From JAISGQ01 sp045536305 (GTDB lineage: Bacteria > Bacillota > Clostridia > Oscillospirales > Acutalibacteraceae), in contig JAZSNH010000060.1 of NCBI GenBank assembly GCA_045536305.1, positions 1-20,167 of the forward strand: DNA of 20,167 nt, in the 5' to 3' direction. The notes under the pieces were generated by a model, which saw only the letters and a list, made by a program, of their open reading frames with translations, ran no database searches and had not been told where the DNA came from. Below are positions 1 through 7,044 of this stretch, in pieces; the stretch's first letter is position 1; every line of letters begins with the position of its first letter. The position numbers and the translations under genes were made by a program.

Positions 1-81
1 TATGTCTATTTTTACAATTATGAACGCATTTCTTTGAAAAACGGCCTTACTCCCTTTGAAATCAGGAGCAAGACCGCGTAA
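1..81 (+). CDS. IS3-family transposase (OrfB), C-terminal fragment
   Basis: Frame 1 is open from the window edge to a TAA at 79-81 and encodes 26 residues. They include FYNYERISLKNGLTPFE, which matches the C-terminal end of IS3/IS150-family DDE transposases, where a motif like FYN-ERI-LK-GLTP-E-R closes the integrase core. The protein would cut and join the element ends during copy-out transposition. Only the tail is visible: the DDE residues and OrfA lie outside the window, so intactness cannot be judged. The stop is followed within 60 bases by a typical IS3-type right end (see the mobile element entry), which supports the call. Family assignment rests on this short motif and on the inverted repeat. 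Confidence 0.75.
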   Translation, partial: YVYFYNYERISLKNGLTPFEIRSKTA

Positions 82-141
82 TCTTACGTTATTCTACGTC
101 TGGGTACTTTTTTATTTGTCTTTTACTCGGGGAACTGTCCA
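1..141 (+). mobile_element. 3' end of an IS3-family insertion sequence with right terminal inverted repeat
   Basis: The transposase stop at 81 is followed by a short AT-rich stretch ending in GGGGAACTGTCCA at 129-141. Read inward from the element boundary this is TGGACAGTTCCCC, the kind of end (TGGAC... with a C-run) common in IS3-family elements. I place the element boundary at about 141. The left end is outside the window, so the target duplication cannot be checked. The insertion lies 21 bp beyond the 3' end of the minus-strand gene at 163-492 and does not visibly break it. Confidence 0.7.
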
Positions 142-162
142 TTTACCGGGGGATATTTATTA

Positions 163-492
163 TCAGAATATACCCTTGTTGTACTTAAACATTGCATAAA
201 GCATAATCGGTAAACCGATCACAATACCTACGATTACCAGAACCGCTCCGACCGCAGTAAAAGAATAGCTGCCCGTTTGTCGGGTCACAAAGGAAAGAGC
301 TCCGAACAGAATTATCCCTGCTCCGATAACGACCGTACCTGTGCCTACAAGTCTGCCGAAAGGCTTGATATTCTCCGGCATCACCCTATGTCTGTGATAC
401 AGGTGAATGGTGGAGATATTGCCCATTATATTGGTCACACCCAGCGCGACGATGACTGCGCCCAATATGATAGGAACTATAATTGAACTCAT
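163..492 (-). CDS. small integral membrane protein, 109 aa, unknown function
   Basis: The ATG at 492 is preceded by GGAGG six bases upstream. The protein has about three hydrophobic segments: residues 4-24, roughly 47-67, and roughly 76-102. A basic, polar loop around HLYHRHRVMPENIKPFGR lies between the first two. Length and layout resemble small Firmicutes membrane proteins of the DUF3784 kind, but I cannot confirm that by eye. It is the last gene of the minus-strand operon, 38 bp after the DUF5050-like lipoprotein gene, and its 3' end lies next to an IS3-type element. The coding assignment is well supported by the ribosome site and membrane pattern; function is unknown. Confidence 0.75.
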   Translation of the reverse strand: MSSIIVPIILGAVIVALGVTNIMGNISTIHLYHRHRVMPENIKPFGRLVGTGTVVIGAGIILFGALSFVTRQTGSYSFTAVGAVLVIVGIVIGLPIMLYAMFKYNKGIF

Positions 493-530
493 AATATGCC
501 TCCGTCAGGATTATTCGGACAGTGAAATAA

Positions 531-1565
531 TTACTGTAAACATCTGATTTTAAACAGCTTGGAAATATCGTACGTACCGGACATAGAATCATATTTGGTA
601 TCGGTCACAAAATAAACATAGAGATATATGCCGTCAAACGAAAGATAATTTCTGCTTTCGGAAACTTTGCGTCGACCGATGCGCTTTTTCCCCGTGCCGT
701 CAATTCTTATTCTGTATAGGTGGCGATTGGATAGGGTATCCTTGCCGGCTATAAAATAGATGTAGTTTCCGCTTACGATAAAGTCATCAGTAGACATCTT
801 GGTAAGCCGTGTAAGCTCACTGCCGTCCTTTTTTGCTCTGTATAGATATTTGTTGTCGAGATGATCGCCGGGAAGGTCAGCGATATAGTATATGTACCGC
901 TCGTCAAAAATTACATCGAAGATTCCCAGACCGGAGTATTCTGCACCGTCAATAATCTCTATCGGTTCGGTGCCGTCCGTGTTCACACGAATAATATCGT
1001 CTCCGGCAATTTTGATATAAATATATCCCGAATCAAAATAATAGGAATTGATGTTATTCGGATAGATAATAAACTCGTCGCTGCCGTCGGGAGCCATGCG
1101 CCGCAGTCCTGTGCCGTAGGCGTAGCCTTCCTTGCCGTAATAGGGCGTAAAATAAATATACCCGTCATAATACGACACATGAGAAGCCGGTACAGAGGAT
1201 ATGCGCTCATCAATTAAGCCGTCCTCTGTGCGGCGATGTATGATCGGTGCACTAAGGTAGTAATCCGGATACTCGGGATAGTTCTCTCGGTCGGTGTAAT
1301 ATACCCACTCGTCAGCAACAAAAAGAAAAGAGGAGAAAAAATCGGTAAAGGCCTGATCGTCGGAACCGTCCGCCTTTACTCTGCGAACAGAATTGCCGTC
1401 GCTGTAATATATCCAGCCTTGGGGACTCGGCTTGGCACTGAGTCGCTGTTCAAGCACACTGGATCCGATCGGTCTGTCAACAGCTTTGCCGCCGCAGCCG
1501 GACAGACCAATAATGGCCACAGCAAGAAAAATCGCCGCAATTCGGGTGAAAAATTTTTTAAACAT
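531..1565 (-). CDS. DUF5050-like lipoprotein with beta-propeller-type repeats
   Basis: The N-terminus is a lipoprotein signal peptide: basic MFKKFFTR, a hydrophobic stretch, and lipobox LSGC with the lipidated Cys at residue 24. The mature protein has repeated units of the form W/YIYYxxxxxxxxLYRxxxDGS, for example GWIYYSDGNSVRRVKADGSD, and later YIYYIADL and NYIYFIAG. This is typical of DUF5050 and related propeller-like domains found on clostridial cell surfaces. The blades probably form an extracytoplasmic binding or scaffold surface; no catalytic residues are evident. GAGGT lies about nine bases before the ATG. It sits mid-operon, 27 bp after the upstream gene and 38 bp before the small membrane protein gene. 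Family assignment is by repeat pattern; the ligand is unknown. Confidence 0.8.
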   Translation of the reverse strand: MFKKFFTRIAAIFLAVAIIGLSGCGGKAVDRPIGSSVLEQRLSAKPSPQGWIYYSDGNSVRRVKADGSDDQAFTDFFSSFLFVADEWVYYTDRENYPEYPDYYLSAPIIHRRTEDGLIDERISSVPASHVSYYDGYIYFTPYYGKEGYAYGTGLRRMAPDGSDEFIIYPNNINSYYFDSGYIYIKIAGDDIIRVNTDGTEPIEIIDGAEYSGLGIFDVIFDERYIYYIADLPGDHLDNKYLYRAKKDGSELTRLTKMSTDDFIVSGNYIYFIAGKDTLSNRHLYRIRIDGTGKKRIGRRKVSESRNYLSFDGIYLYVYFVTDTKYDSMSGTYDISKLFKIRCLQ

Positions 1566-1592
1566 AGCAATATACCTCTTCGGTGAAGTATA

Positions 1593-2465
1593 TCAGAAAA
1601 TCCCGGGTATCAGATGTGCTATCCACAGACCGAGAGCAAAGGAAGCGATATTTGCGGCAAAAGCATAACCCACCGCCTTGCCCTTTTTCTGCGGGCTATC
1701 GCTGAACCTTTGCATAAGGCTTGTAAATAACACAGCCTCAATGACTATGACCGCCAGCTCAAGGAGCACATAGTAGAATGTAAAGCCCCACTGTCCAATG
1801 TTATAGTTTATGACATTCAGCAGCACATTGAGAGCTATCTGCGTGATGATGTTCACTGCAGCAATGAGGCCAAGCTGTTTTTTCTGACGGTATCCGAACA
1901 GCAGAGCAATGGCAAGCTCAAGTATTATCGTCAGCACAATACGTGCGGCAAGGGAGATAAGCTCCCATGTGTGGTCGTAGCTTTTCTCTGCGCTTATGGA
2001 GCCGCTCTCCTCGAAGTCGGACAGGTCAACGGAAAAGTAACTGTCAAAGGCGTAGCGCTCATATATCGGGCTTACATAGAAGGTCTCGCTCTCCGGGAAA
2101 TACAGAAGAATTTTGAACGGGGTCGGGGGATAGTATGTCCAGTTGAGTTGATTGCTTTCCGAGCAATCCCAGCTTCTCTGCAGAAAGAAGAAGCCGTCGC
2201 TGTCTTCATACTCGACGAAAGCCTTCCATATCTCATAGCCTCCATCGGCTTCCTGAAAATATTCGTGACCGGGCTCGCCGTCCCATGCGGATGCAGGACC
2301 GGTGGATTTTTCTTTTGAAAGCAGCGTGCCATAGTAGGTCTCGCCATCAATGCCGGTGAACTCAATGCGTACCGAGGGCTTGGGGCCGATGTCGGCAAAA
2401 GCGGTCATCGGCATGGCGACGATCATTATCAAGCAGATAAGTAATGCGGTTATTTTTCTTTTCAT
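1593..2465 (-). CDS. secreted-domain protein with four C-terminal membrane helices, 290 aa
   Basis: I start it at the ATG at 2465, with GAGG eight bases upstream, rather than at the in-frame GTG three codons earlier, which abuts the ribosome site. Residues 1-25 form a signal peptide ending AFA before DIGPKPSVRIEF. An extracytoplasmic domain rich in Tyr, Phe, Trp, Glu and Asp follows to about residue 165. The C-terminal third contains about four membrane helices, and cytoplasmic or loop segments between them are basic (YRQKKQ, SPQKKGK). The DIGPKPS opening occurs in many uncharacterised clostridial membrane proteins, to my recollection. The gene lies between two lipoprotein genes with gaps of 22 and 27 bp, so it is almost certainly cotranscribed and may work with them at the outer face of the membrane. 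Function is unknown. Confidence 0.8.
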   Translation of the reverse strand: MKRKITALLICLIMIVAMPMTAFADIGPKPSVRIEFTGIDGETYYGTLLSKEKSTGPASAWDGEPGHEYFQEADGGYEIWKAFVEYEDSDGFFFLQRSWDCSESNQLNWTYYPPTPFKILLYFPESETFYVSPIYERYAFDSYFSVDLSDFEESGSISAEKSYDHTWELISLAARIVLTIILELAIALLFGYRQKKQLGLIAAVNIITQIALNVLLNVINYNIGQWGFTFYYVLLELAVIVIEAVLFTSLMQRFSDSPQKKGKAVGYAFAANIASFALGLWIAHLIPGIF

Positions 2466-2487
2466 CTCGAACACCTCTTATGTTTAT

Positions 2488-3138
2488 TCAGCTTCCAAGC
2501 GATTTGATATATTCCATATCCTCCTGCGAAATCTCGAAAAAGTAGTGGTCAAAGTATATCACATTGTATTCGTATGTGAAGAAATATCGATGCTCCTTGC
2601 CGACAAGCTCAAATTCCCCGTCGAAATAAAAGGAAACACGGTCAGTCAGATAATCATCGGACCAACGTCTTACCTTGTCCAAAATCCCATTCAGCACAGC
2701 GACCTGCTTTTCGTTAAGCTCACGGCTGACACGTACCTCGTGAGTCTCGTCCGAATTCTGTGCTTCTCTTATCGGTTCGGAATAGAATCTGATACAGCCT
2801 GCGGATTCTTCAGGACACTTTTCGGCACTTTCGTTCATCGGGGTACAGAGGTACCATTCATTCTCGCAAAGAATCGCAATGCCGCCCTCGACCCTTGCGT
2901 ATGGCAAGCCCGTCTCTCGGCTGAAATTAGTCTCTCCGTTCTTTTTCGGGAAAGAATCGGTATATGACAAGGTGCAGCCGATAATGGCACTCTCGTTGAT
3001 CTCTGCAGGCATAGGTGCGCCGGATTTAAGAAACACAGTATCATCGACCATAATTGCGGCGGGATAATCGGTTTGCTTCTGAACGCAGCCCACAAGAAGC
3101 AACGCAAGAATTACAAGCAAAACAAAAAGTCTTTTCAT
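2488..3138 (-). CDS. lipoprotein of unknown function, 216 aa
   Basis: The start is the ATG at 3138, preceded by AGGAGG about nine bases upstream. A longer reading from 3204 would add 22 residues ahead of the signal peptide with no ribosome site. MKRLFVLLVILALLLVGC is a clear lipoprotein signal with lipobox LVGC and the lipidated Cys at residue 18. The mature part has no motif I recognise. It contains one Cys pair (CENEWYLC), another pair in the ESAEKCPEESAGC segment, and an acidic, aromatic C-terminus (FTYEYNVIYFDHYFFEIS). The next gene begins 22 bp downstream, so it is in the same minus-strand operon. It may be the first intact gene after the candidate promoter at about 3481-3508. Confidence 0.8.
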   Translation of the reverse strand: MKRLFVLLVILALLLVGCVQKQTDYPAAIMVDDTVFLKSGAPMPAEINESAIIGCTLSYTDSFPKKNGETNFSRETGLPYARVEGGIAILCENEWYLCTPMNESAEKCPEESAGCIRFYSEPIREAQNSDETHEVRVSRELNEKQVAVLNGILDKVRRWSDDYLTDRVSFYFDGEFELVGKEHRYFFTYEYNVIYFDHYFFEISQEDMEYIKSLGS

Positions 3139-3200
3139 AATAATACACCTCCTGCATATATAACCCTGCAAAGGAAGAAAAGGTTGCAAAAAACGGCAAA

Positions 3201-3460
3201 TCATGTGTCAAATTCGCAGTAATAAAGAATGTCAGTCTCAGCATCGTACAGAGCTATTGTGAAATTAAACGACGCACGGGCGAGCACATTGCTGTCATCA
3301 TACGGATCTGTGCTGTCGTGATATCTGTCGTAATTGAAAGAGATCATGATATACTCCTCGCCATCGCCGAAAAAGCCGCAGTGGGAATCAACCGCGGTAA
3401 CAGCCGAGGCAGCAGACACATACACTCCGAGAACAGCGCAATGATCTTTTCATCATCCAT
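3201..3460 (-). pseudogene. degenerate or frameshifted ORF upstream of the lipoprotein operon
   Basis: An open frame from a GTG at 3425 to a TGA at 3201 encodes 74 residues that look like real protein in their second half (EEYIMISFNYDRYHDS, then NFTIALYDAETDILYYCEF). It has no usable ribosome site. A different frame starting at the ATG at 3460 opens plausibly with MDDEKIIALFSE, then turns into Arg/Pro-rich noise and stops near 3344. Joining the two would need one frameshift near 3420-3430. A promoter-like -10 box lies about 20 bases upstream of 3460. I read this as a decayed gene or the remnant of one, not a working CDS. The alternatives are a short functional gene with an odd start, or a sequencing frameshift. 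Confidence 0.35.
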
Positions 3461-3480
3461 CGGGGCATCAACTCTTCTAT

Positions 3481-3508
3481 ATTATATTACTATGAAATTT
3501 ATGACAAA
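3481..3508 (-). promoter_or_regulatory. possible sigma-A promoter for the 3460-163 operon
   Basis: On the minus strand a TATAAT box lies at 3486-3481. A TTGTCA-like element at 3507-3502 gives a 15-base spacer; taken as TTTGTC at 3508-3503 the spacer is 16. The region is AT-rich, which makes chance matches likely. Its position just upstream of the degenerate ORF and the lipoprotein operon supports it. Confidence 0.35.
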
Positions 3509-3544
3509 AACAATAAATAAAAATAGATAAATCCTTAAATTTTT

Positions 3545-3578
3545 ACGGATAGCAGTGAACTGAGCCACTGCTATCCGT
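3545..3578. terminator. perfect 13-bp hairpin in the gap between the two minus-strand operons
   Basis: The arms ACGGATAGCAGTG (3545-3557) and CACTGCTATCCGT (3566-3578) are exact reverse complements around an 8-base loop. The plus-strand side is followed by ATTTGTTT. The minus-strand side, where transcripts from the ABC operon would arrive, is followed by AAAAATTT rather than a T-run. It may be a transcript-end or mRNA-stabilising hairpin, but it is not a textbook terminator for the minus strand. Nothing else is convincing in the gap 3509-3789; the reading frames there look random. Confidence 0.4.
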
Positions 3579-3789
3579 ATTTGTTTACTGCCTTTTGTAT
3601 GATATGGCTTTTTTCATTTACATAATACTGCTATGCTTATGCGATTTCACTATCTCGGTAAAGTCTGTTCTGGTAGAAATAGTGAACAGAAATCTCCTGT
3701 TCGCCGATAAAAGAACTATTTTCGGTTTCCTATGTTCTCTGAAAAACAGAAAGAACCTTTTTCAATACCTTATAAAAATAATGAGTGTA

Positions 3790-4851
3790 TTAAATTTTAC
3801 TGCGCTTTGAACCTGCAAAAGCAAAATAACCGATCAAAGATGCTGTGAGCGAATACACAAAAACTATTGAGTAAGAAATAATCAGGATATGCCATTGCTT
3901 AAATAAGCCTGCTGATAGGAGATGATTTACAGAGCAGAAGCCCAAAATCGGAATGATTTTTAATAACCACAATGGCAAAATTTCTGTCAGCAAGTAAGTA
4001 ATATATATTATGCAGACAGAAGCAAAGCTCAGAGTGATTGCGTTTTTTACAATGGTTGAAATTGCGAATACCAGCAGTCCGATACATAGGGAGGAAAATA
4101 TCTTCATAGCAGAAATACATAACATAAATTCCTTTACGCTCAGTGCCAACTCACAGAGCTCCATACCTTTTATGCTTTGAACAGGTACATTCATATCGCC
4201 AAAGTCATATCTGATTTCGGCAATAATTGTCTGCGCGACTATGGTTATTGCCGAAATTATTACAGAATACAGGATAACAATTGCGGTTTTGCTTCTGTAA
4301 GTCTTTTTTCTGCCGTTTAAGGTCGTGAGCAGCAATTGATGTGCACTTGTCCTATATTCTTCTGTCAGAATAATTAGCGGTACAATGCACACAGACAGAA
4401 GCAATGTCCAGTCAATATTCAGATTATTGAGATAATACTCTATTTCGAGATCGTAGAATATATGCGGTGAAAAGGAAGATACCGAATCATAGTAAAATGT
4501 TTTATTGTATATGTAATCTATAACATACTCTCGGTCATGGGCTTTCCACAGCTCATTTGTATAATGACGGTACTCTTCATCAGTAATGTCTCCGTTGAGG
4601 TACTTCTCTTTCATTTCGTTTTCAGATGAAATGAGCTTCGTTATCCTTGTACGCTCTGCTTCTATTTCCGACTGCTTTTCGCTGTCAAACTCACCTGCCC
4701 ATATCGTCACATATTCTCGATATATCTCTTTATCTGTTTCGTATTTTATACTTTTCTGTGTGCAAATTAAGCAATTAACAAAAAGCAGAAAAAGGACAAT
4801 AACAAGCGCATGATTATTGATAAAGACTTTTTTACATTCATATCGCAGCAT
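3790..4851 (-). CDS. ABC-2-type transporter permease, 353 aa
   Basis: This is an integral membrane subunit of an ABC transporter with the usual ABC-2 layout. There is one helix near residues 14-30, then a charged extracytoplasmic loop of about 110 residues with an amphipathic, Glu/Arg-rich stretch. Five further helices follow from about residue 150. After the second helix comes the segment TEEYRTSAHQLLLTTLNGR, which matches the EYR...T...GR cytoplasmic motif of ABC-2/NosY-like permeases. Its ATG shares one base with the stop of the ATPase gene (TAATG), so translation is likely coupled. It is last in the operon and pairs with the 441-aa permease, probably as a heterodimer. The substrate is not evident. 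Confidence 0.85.
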   Translation of the reverse strand: MLRYECKKVFINNHALVIVLFLLFVNCLICTQKSIKYETDKEIYREYVTIWAGEFDSEKQSEIEAERTRITKLISSENEMKEKYLNGDITDEEYRHYTNELWKAHDREYVIDYIYNKTFYYDSVSSFSPHIFYDLEIEYYLNNLNIDWTLLLSVCIVPLIILTEEYRTSAHQLLLTTLNGRKKTYRSKTAIVILYSVIISAITIVAQTIIAEIRYDFGDMNVPVQSIKGMELCELALSVKEFMLCISAMKIFSSLCIGLLVFAISTIVKNAITLSFASVCIIYITYLLTEILPLWLLKIIPILGFCSVNHLLSAGLFKQWHILIISYSIVFVYSLTASLIGYFAFAGSKRSKI

Positions 4852-5729
4852 TATCTGACACTTCCTATCTTACCGAAATAATGAAGATAGATGTCCTCAA
4901 GCGTGGTCTGCAATGGGACTGCCGATTCGCAAGGCTTTTCATCAGACAGCAGTCTGACAGCAATATCATTTCCGCTGTTCTGAATAGACGCAATTTTATA
5001 CTGCTTCATGAATTCTTTTAATTCGTGTTCATTGCAGCAAACGTTCCAGACCCTGAGGCTTTGCTTGCTGATCAGTTCGTTTGCGCTTGAATTTTCAATT
5101 AAATTACCGTTGCCGATCAGCATAACATTTTTTGCAATCTGCGATACATCAGAAACAATATGGGTTGCCAAAATCACAATACAGTCAAGTGACATTTCCG
5201 ATATGATGTTTTTGAAGCGAATACGCTCTGTTGGGTCGAGGCCTGCGGTAGGTTCATCGAAAATCAGCAGCTTTGGATCACCGATCAAAGCCTGTGCAAT
5301 ACCTATTCTTTGCCTCATACCTCCCGAATAAGAGCCTATCTTGCGGTTAGCGGCATCGGTCATATTGACTTTTTCAAGCAGTCTGCAAACCTCGGATTTG
5401 ATTTCTTTTTTGTCTGTCATGCCTTTCAGGCATGCAATATATGACAAAAACTCATATCCCGTAAAGCTCTTGTAAAAGCCCGGCGACTGAGGCAAAAAGC
5501 CCAGTAAACGGCGAAATTCGTCTCCGACATTGTAGATGCTCCGACCGTTCCATAAAACATCGCCCGATGTAGGCTTGATTATATCGGTGATAATATTCAT
5601 CAGCGTGGATTTACCTGCACCGTTGGGGCCAAGCAGAGCATAAACCCCGTTTGTGAGAGAGGCGGAAAAAGAATAAAGTGCCTTTTTTCTGCCGTATTTC
5701 TTCGTGACGTTGACTATTTCAAGCTGCAT
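4851..5729 (-). CDS. ABC transporter ATP-binding protein, 292 aa
   Basis: All core nucleotide-binding motifs are present. Walker A is GPNGAGKST at residues 34-42, the Q-loop glutamine follows LGFLP near residue 81, and the signature YSGGMRQR is at 134-141. Walker B LLIFDEP is at 154-160, the D-loop GLD follows it, and the H-loop histidine is at 190 (ATH). The NBD is about 215 residues with a roughly 75-residue C-terminal extension, typical of CcmA/NatA-like ATPases that power ABC-2 permeases. It would hydrolyse ATP on the cytoplasmic face to drive the two flanking permeases. Its start overlaps the upstream permease gene by 11 bases, and its stop overlaps the next start. The motifs show it is probably active; whether it exports a drug, peptide or lipid cannot be read from sequence. 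Confidence 0.95.
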   Translation of the reverse strand: MQLEIVNVTKKYGRKKALYSFSASLTNGVYALLGPNGAGKSTLMNIITDIIKPTSGDVLWNGRSIYNVGDEFRRLLGFLPQSPGFYKSFTGYEFLSYIACLKGMTDKKEIKSEVCRLLEKVNMTDAANRKIGSYSGGMRQRIGIAQALIGDPKLLIFDEPTAGLDPTERIRFKNIISEMSLDCIVILATHIVSDVSQIAKNVMLIGNGNLIENSSANELISKQSLRVWNVCCNEHELKEFMKQYKIASIQNSGNDIAVRLLSDEKPCESAVPLQTTLEDIYLHYFGKIGSVR

Positions 5730-7044
5730 TTATACTCCCTCTTTTCTTAGTAGGTTTAATGTATCTAAATCCCGCAGTTGTTAAGATAACGACTATCTGC
5801 AAAATTGATGCTGTAATAACCGCAGTTATACCCCATACAGGAAATTCAAAAACAGAGATTGTGTCAAATTCCGTAAAGTAACTGTGTGGGCGAAGCAGGC
5901 AAAATACATTCCAATGCTCCACTGCACTATACAGCTTGTAATTTAGCCTGTCAAAGCCCCAATAGCTGTATGGTGTAATTATCGTATCCAGATTGCCTGC
6001 ATAAGTGTATATCCGAACTGTAAGAACAAAAACGGCAGAAGCGATATTTACAATACCCGATAAAAACATCGCCGCAACACTTCTTTTAAAAAATGTCGAG
6101 ACAAGGATACACACACTTCCTGCAAACATAAACACAAGAATACGCAGTGCGATTATTACAATGACAAATTCGCCGACTGTAATATCAAAGGGACAAAATT
6201 GATAGGCAGGTAAGCTTTGCAGCGATAAATTCCAATCGCCCATACCACTCTGCCACGCCAAAAAGCCAAGAGCTAAAAGCTCGCTCAGTAGGGCAATAAC
6301 AGCAGACACCGACATCACCGCGGCACATTTGCTCCAAAACAGATTTGCCCTGCCTTTGGGCGAAGAATATATAATGCCGTAGGTCTTGTTTTCGTGCTCC
6401 GATGAAAATACGGCTGCACAGGAAATGGCAATAAACAGCAGGTAGATATAGATAAACTCATTTCCGTCGCAGGCAATAGTGTTTAGGCGCAAAAAGTGCA
6501 TAGTGCTTCGGTTGTCTGCAATCTGCAGGTTTCTTGTGCGGTTGTATTGCTCAATCACACTTTCATTAGCCCTTATAATGTACTTGTCGGGGCTTTCCTT
6601 GAGCTGTTCGTCTTCAATTGCACTTTCTGCCTGAGAGATAAGCACTCTGATGTTGTCGTAATAATTGTTTATGTATTCTGCCTGGTTGTAAAGCATGGAG
6701 TATATAGGCTGGTCATATACAAGCCATGAACCGAATTCGCCAAAGGTTTCGTAGCCGTGTGACATGTAGTAATCAAAGTTTTCGTTTGTCTTTTCGTATC
6801 CGCGCACTATTTTTTCATAATTTTCCTGTGTAAGCTTGCCGCTGTACTGCTTGTACGCATTTACACATGCAATTTCCTTTTCGTGTCGGATCTGATTGCT
6901 TTCGTCAAAGCAGCCTTGAATGGTAGTAAGACCCCACCAATAGTTTGATACGATGAAAAAGGGAAGAAACAGTGCCGTCAGGAAGGAAACAATGAATACA
7001 GGCCGACGGCACAGCTTTTTTATTTCATAAAAATACAGCTTCAT
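5719..7044 (-). CDS. ABC-2-type transporter permease with large extracytoplasmic loop, 441 aa
   Basis: The first membrane helix spans about residues 16-36. A hydrophilic loop of about 155 residues follows, rich in Tyr, Asn and Glu, with many predicted helical stretches. Five more hydrophobic segments run from about residue 195 to the C-terminus. The cytoplasmic motif SSEHENKTYGIIYSSPKGR after the second helix matches the E...T...SPxGR signature of ABC-2 permeases. Its ATG overlaps the stop of the upstream lipoprotein gene (ATGA), and its 3' end overlaps the ATPase gene by 11 bases. Two dissimilar permeases with one ATPase suggest a heterodimeric membrane part. The long outer loops could touch the operon's lipoproteins, which is inference. 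Confidence 0.88.
   Translation of the reverse strand: MKLYFYEIKKLCRRPVFIVSFLTALFLPFFIVSNYWWGLTTIQGCFDESNQIRHEKEIACVNAYKQYSGKLTQENYEKIVRGYEKTNENFDYYMSHGYETFGEFGSWLVYDQPIYSMLYNQAEYINNYYDNIRVLISQAESAIEDEQLKESPDKYIIRANESVIEQYNRTRNLQIADNRSTMHFLRLNTIACDGNEFIYIYLLFIAISCAAVFSSEHENKTYGIIYSSPKGRANLFWSKCAAVMSVSAVIALLSELLALGFLAWQSGMGDWNLSLQSLPAYQFCPFDITVGEFVIVIIALRILVFMFAGSVCILVSTFFKRSVAAMFLSGIVNIASAVFVLTVRIYTYAGNLDTIITPYSYWGFDRLNYKLYSAVEHWNVFCLLRPHSYFTEFDTISVFEFPVWGITAVITASILQIVVILTTAGFRYIKPTKKRGSINAA

Noticed and set aside
861..1586. Plus-strand ORFs opposite the DUF5050-like gene
   Set aside because: They are antisense shadows of a clear lipoprotein gene and lack ribosome sites and recognisable motifs.
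3665..3702. Short GAACAG / CTGTTC inverted and direct repeats
   Set aside because: Six-base matches in an AT-rich region are expected by chance, with no T-run or gene context.
3595..3810. Plus-strand 71-aa ORF in the gap
   Set aside because: No ribosome site, runs into the end of the permease gene on the other strand, and its Leu/Ile/Phe-rich composition follows from the AT-rich sequence.
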